Below, one piece after another: positions 13,523 to 16,193 of a stretch of 16,193 nt of DNA. The stretch lies in assembly GCA_012511845.1 (NCBI GenBank), contig JAAZFF010000370.1:1-16193 (forward strand), written 5' to 3'. The notes beneath the pieces were generated by a model, which saw only the letters and a program-made list of their open reading frames with translations, was not told where the DNA came from and searched no databases. This DNA comes from Lentisphaerota bacterium. Its GTDB lineage: Bacteria > Verrucomicrobiota > Kiritimatiellia > RFP12 > UBA3636. How positions within the stretch are numbered: the first letter of the stretch is position 1; the number at the start of each line of letters is the position of its first letter. The position numbers and the translations under genes are program-made.

Positions 13523-14464
13523 TCACTGAGAAAGTGAACCCTGCCAGAGATCCCAAAGATACACAGCGTCGATCCTTCCCCCTATTCTATCTGTTTTCTG
13601 CATAAGCCCTCTGGCGTGTTTCCTTGCCAGAGCATCCAGCGCCTTCCTGTCATCTGGAAGAAGGTCTGAATGACGCCGAATCTCGATAAAGGCTTCCAAT
13701 GAACTTTTCCGTAAGGACACGGTCAAAACGTGCATGGGCATCTGAAAAATCGTCCCTTTGTCGTAGACCTCGGTTAACGTCTGCGGAATTGGAGAAGCCC
13801 ACCCACGTGGCTGAGCCTCCATCAATGACTCCAGAATCTCCATCACCCGGAAACAGTCGTTTGTCTTGTCTGGAAACCGAGTGGAAATGTTCGCCGACAC
13901 CTCCTCCTGCCGCATGACGGCATGCCAGTACCGGGAGTGCGGCGTCCCCTCGGTCACTTCAACCATGCGCTTCGCCACCCGATCCAGATCATTGGTTCCG
14001 TCGGTAACAATGCGAAACATGGTTTTGCATGCGACATCCTCCAATGCGAAGTTCACGACGAGGTTGCCAAACCCAATGTCCGACAGTAGCCATTTTCGCA
14101 CCAGCAGAACATCGTCCAGATCGGACATGCGCGAACCTTCCCTCTGAAGGAGCTCAAGTGCGCTTGAAACAAACATCCTTCCAAGCTCGCGTTTGGCCAC
14201 GACAAGGCGGTGCCTCTGCGCGTCGGCCTTCTCCGCCTCCGCTCGAACTGCGCACGGGATAGAGACGGTGTGGTTGTTGTCCCCGTACGCCGCAAGCAGG
14301 GACACAAATCCTGCCAAGCCTTCCTTCTTGACCGTCTGGACGCTATTGGTCACGAACGCCAGTTCCCTTTCAAAGTCCGAAGTATCGGCCCCTGACGTCG
14401 AAAAAGGAAGACAGGCCGCGAGACAAGCTGCGGCAAGGTTACAGTATCGCTTTACGTTATTCAT
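13523..14464 (-). CDS. Exported protein of unknown function
   Basis: I start it at ATG 14464 (313 residues), because GAGG lies five bases upstream and the protein then begins with a good signal peptide: MNNVKRYCNLAAACLAACL, cut near S-G-A/D-T. An upstream ATG at 14497 would add 11 residues, overlap the preceding gene and spoil the signal. The mature part is mostly charged and helical, with no transmembrane segment and no motif I recognise. Cysteines occur near 71, 137 and 213; a WDLWQG near the end is notable. A signal-peptidase II lipobox is not evident. It follows the large calcium-loop protein gene by 14 bases. The relic copy preserves the same order downstream, so the two genes were duplicated as a unit and probably act together in the envelope or outside. 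Confidence 0.75.
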   Translation of the reverse strand: MNNVKRYCNLAAACLAACLPFSTSGADTSDFERELAFVTNSVQTVKKEGLAGFVSLLAAYGDNNHTVSIPCAVRAEAEKADAQRHRLVVAKRELGRMFVSSALELLQREGSRMSDLDDVLLVRKWLLSDIGFGNLVVNFALEDVACKTMFRIVTDGTNDLDRVAKRMVEVTEGTPHSRYWHAVMRQEEVSANISTRFPDKTNDCFRVMEILESLMEAQPRGWASPIPQTLTEVYDKGTIFQMPMHVLTVSLRKSSLEAFIEIRRHSDLLPDDRKALDALARKHARGLMQKTDRIGGRIDAVYLWDLWQGSLSQ

Positions 14465-14478
14465 TGCATCCTCATTTG

Positions 14479-16193
14479 TTAGAACTCGAAACTCCAATCG
14501 TCAAACTCAGCCTGAAACACAACTTTTTCGCCGAATATGCGTCCGGAAGTGCGCCATGCGGAATCGGTACGCCACCCCAACTGCAACTTTGCGGCCTGCT
14601 GTGCAAGCCTCCCGTCTTCGAAGTTGAAGTCATAAAGATCCTTGAGAATTCCCTGAAGCGACAGACTCCTGAGGGTAATCGCCCGTCCAGGTAACTTTTC
14701 AAAAACACACGAGACGGACAGAGATTCAACTACTGCACGTCCAAATGCAATATGCAAGTCATATTCGATCGGATGCCAAACGGAAGAGGTTTCGGAAAAA
14801 TTGACAAGTGCATTCTCGTGGGTGAACGAGAATTCGTATGTCAACGCATGAGTCTGGGCTGCAAAAAAGTTCGCCACCTCGTTTGTGTAGGAAGCCAGCA
14901 AACCATTAACAAGATCCTGAATTTCGGCAGATTCTGCAACTCGTTTCGCCGCTTTTGTGCCTTCTTCCCATAAATGCCGCGAAATGATGCCTGAACCGTC
15001 CTCGTCAAAGGTTTCTCCCACATTGTGTGTCAGGCTGCCGAGGGTGAAGCAGTTGACAGGATCAATTGCAGAGATGCTGTCCGGTGGATCAGGCAGGGAG
15101 GAAGACTGGTTCAGAAACATAAGCAACAGCGTGGCACCGACGGGGTAGGGCGTTCTTGCCAAATTGGCGTTGGTACTCAACGCACTGCGCTGTGCGTTGT
15201 ACTCCGCGCTGTTGAACGCCGTGACGGAAAAGCCCGTGGTCGCCCCGCATTCGCTGAGCTGCAGGGTTCCATCCCCGTTTGCATCGACGCCGAACCGGAT
15301 CGTGTAGGTTTCTACATTCGCCGATGGAGCCGCATAGAACGCCCATTCGCCATCGTTTTGCCGATACCCCGTCCCGACGCAGGTCGTCCCTTTGAACAAT
15401 CCCGGCATCATGCGATCCGCAAGGGCGGCGGGGTGCACTTCGCCGGAGACCCGGAACTTTGCCAGATCGTCGTTAGGTTCTGTCGCAATGAACAATCGTT
15501 TCGGCGTTTTTTGTTTTGGATTAGGTGCGCGATTGCAGACGTTCAGCATCTCGTACATGTGGGTGATGCTTGCATCCACCGCCGTCAGCTTCATCGAAGT
15601 GCGGCTTACTATACCCTCGGCTTCACCTGTTCCATAAAAAGAGTAAACAAGTGTGGCAGTGCCGGATTCAACGGCTTGCAGATAAACATGGGCAGTCGAA
15701 CCGGTGTTCCAGAACACTCCGCCTATGCCGTTGGTGACAGTCTGTCCGGCGATCAACAGAGGCGTTTCATTTGCGGCAGGGTTCGGACTCTGCCACACTC
15801 GAAATGCTGAATCACCCTCAAAGCTTAATGTATATATGCCGGGCAAGCCGATGTCCGTCTGCAACTGGGTAGTCCGGCAGGCATTTGTGTTCACGGGAAT
15901 TACCCAGCCATATTCACTCGAAAGCGTTGGATGCAATGCCTTGTCTTCAGAGTCTACATCTCCATCGAAATCGAGGTCTCCGAAAATGCGCTGGCTCAGA
16001 ACAGTAAATGTGTTTGTGAAGGTGTGTGAGCCCTCACCATCTGTGTAATACCACATAAGGTGTTTGTCTCCTACCGACTGGCTCTTGGAAATTCCCTCAA
16101 TGTATATTGCCTCTCCAGCACTGATTGTGCCGGTAAAGACGTTGCTTTTGCAGGCATCGCTCCAGAGCGCAAGCCCGGATGAAGAGGACATCA
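14479..16193 (-). CDS. Large, probably secreted protein with EF-hand/dockerin-like calcium loops (5' end outside window)
   Basis: The frame is open at the window edge and ends at TAA 14479-14481; the Met at 16191 is probably internal, giving 570 visible residues. Three acidic loops stand out: DLDFDGDVDSED (72-83), a dockerin-like calcium loop; DANGDGTLQLSE (303-314), a canonical EF-hand loop; and DEDGSG (396-401), a shorter candidate. Between them are beta-rich stretches typical of extracellular domains (TLSFEGDSAFRVW, STAHVYLQAVESGTATLVYSF). The last ~35 residues (QLGWRT ... GRIFGEKV ... QAEFDDW) are conserved in the relic copy, so they matter to the family. No enzyme motif is seen. The signal peptide must lie upstream. 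It is followed by the small exported protein and lies near the secretion operon, so it may be a substrate or surface partner; that is context only. Confidence 0.7.
   Translation of the reverse strand, partial: MSSSSGLALWSDACKSNVFTGTISAGEAIYIEGISKSQSVGDKHLMWYYTDGEGSHTFTNTFTVLSQRIFGDLDFDGDVDSEDKALHPTLSSEYGWVIPVNTNACRTTQLQTDIGLPGIYTLSFEGDSAFRVWQSPNPAANETPLLIAGQTVTNGIGGVFWNTGSTAHVYLQAVESGTATLVYSFYGTGEAEGIVSRTSMKLTAVDASITHMYEMLNVCNRAPNPKQKTPKRLFIATEPNDDLAKFRVSGEVHPAALADRMMPGLFKGTTCVGTGYRQNDGEWAFYAAPSANVETYTIRFGVDANGDGTLQLSECGATTGFSVTAFNSAEYNAQRSALSTNANLARTPYPVGATLLLMFLNQSSSLPDPPDSISAIDPVNCFTLGSLTHNVGETFDEDGSGIISRHLWEEGTKAAKRVAESAEIQDLVNGLLASYTNEVANFFAAQTHALTYEFSFTHENALVNFSETSSVWHPIEYDLHIAFGRAVVESLSVSCVFEKLPGRAITLRSLSLQGILKDLYDFNFEDGRLAQQAAKLQLGWRTDSAWRTSGRIFGEKVVFQAEFDDWSFEF

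Noticed and set aside
15943..15978. Cellulosome dockerin in the large secreted protein.
   Set aside because: There is one dockerin-like loop at this place and no second paired loop with the helix spacing of a true type I dockerin. Calcium binding is plausible; cohesin binding is not supported.

Overview
The window looks like a Gram-negative chromosome segment, most likely from the PVC superphylum (Kiritimatiellota, Lentisphaerota or Verrucomicrobiota). The evidence is a secretin plus inner-membrane assembly proteins, several long prepilins with a C-terminal motif I associate with that group, an intergenic stretch packed with short palindromes and TACGAGAACGAG-type repeats, and many genes without a Shine-Dalgarno sequence. 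The phylum is an inference from style, not from a marker gene.

Layout. 1-470 (+) is the C-terminal end of a protein with a CBM9-like carbohydrate-binding domain, cut by the window edge. 471-1042 is a convergent gap without a gene, made of short inverted and direct repeats. 1043-12941 (-) is one ten-gene block for a secretion/pilus machine. Read in the direction of transcription it is: GspG-like prepilin, second GspG-like prepilin with a C-terminal beta domain, GspL/PilM-PilN-like protein, GspM/PilO-like protein, PilT-like ATPase, GspE/PilB ATPase, GspF/PilC platform protein, GspD/PilQ secretin, and two long paralogous prepilins. Most junctions are tight (ATGA, TAATG, or gaps under 25 bases), so at least the first eight genes are probably co-transcribed. 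The two terminal prepilins sit behind gaps of about 140 and 80 bases.

Upstream, 13257-16193 (-) holds a second unit. It has a large, probably secreted protein with EF-hand/dockerin-like calcium loops (5' end outside the window), a small exported protein, and then a relic: the 3' end of a second copy of the large gene joined to the 5' end of a second copy of the small gene. The region once held a tandem array of this gene pair.

How it may work together. GspE-type assembly and PilT-type retraction ATPases would drive the GspF platform, linked through the GspL/GspM-like pair to the secretin. The secretin appears to carry a PilP/GspC-like HR domain at its own N-terminus, which may explain why no gspC or pilP is present. 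Filament subunits would come from four prepilins. No prepilin peptidase is visible, so it must be encoded elsewhere. The calcium-loop protein and its exported partner next door are candidate substrates or surface partners, by neighbourhood only.
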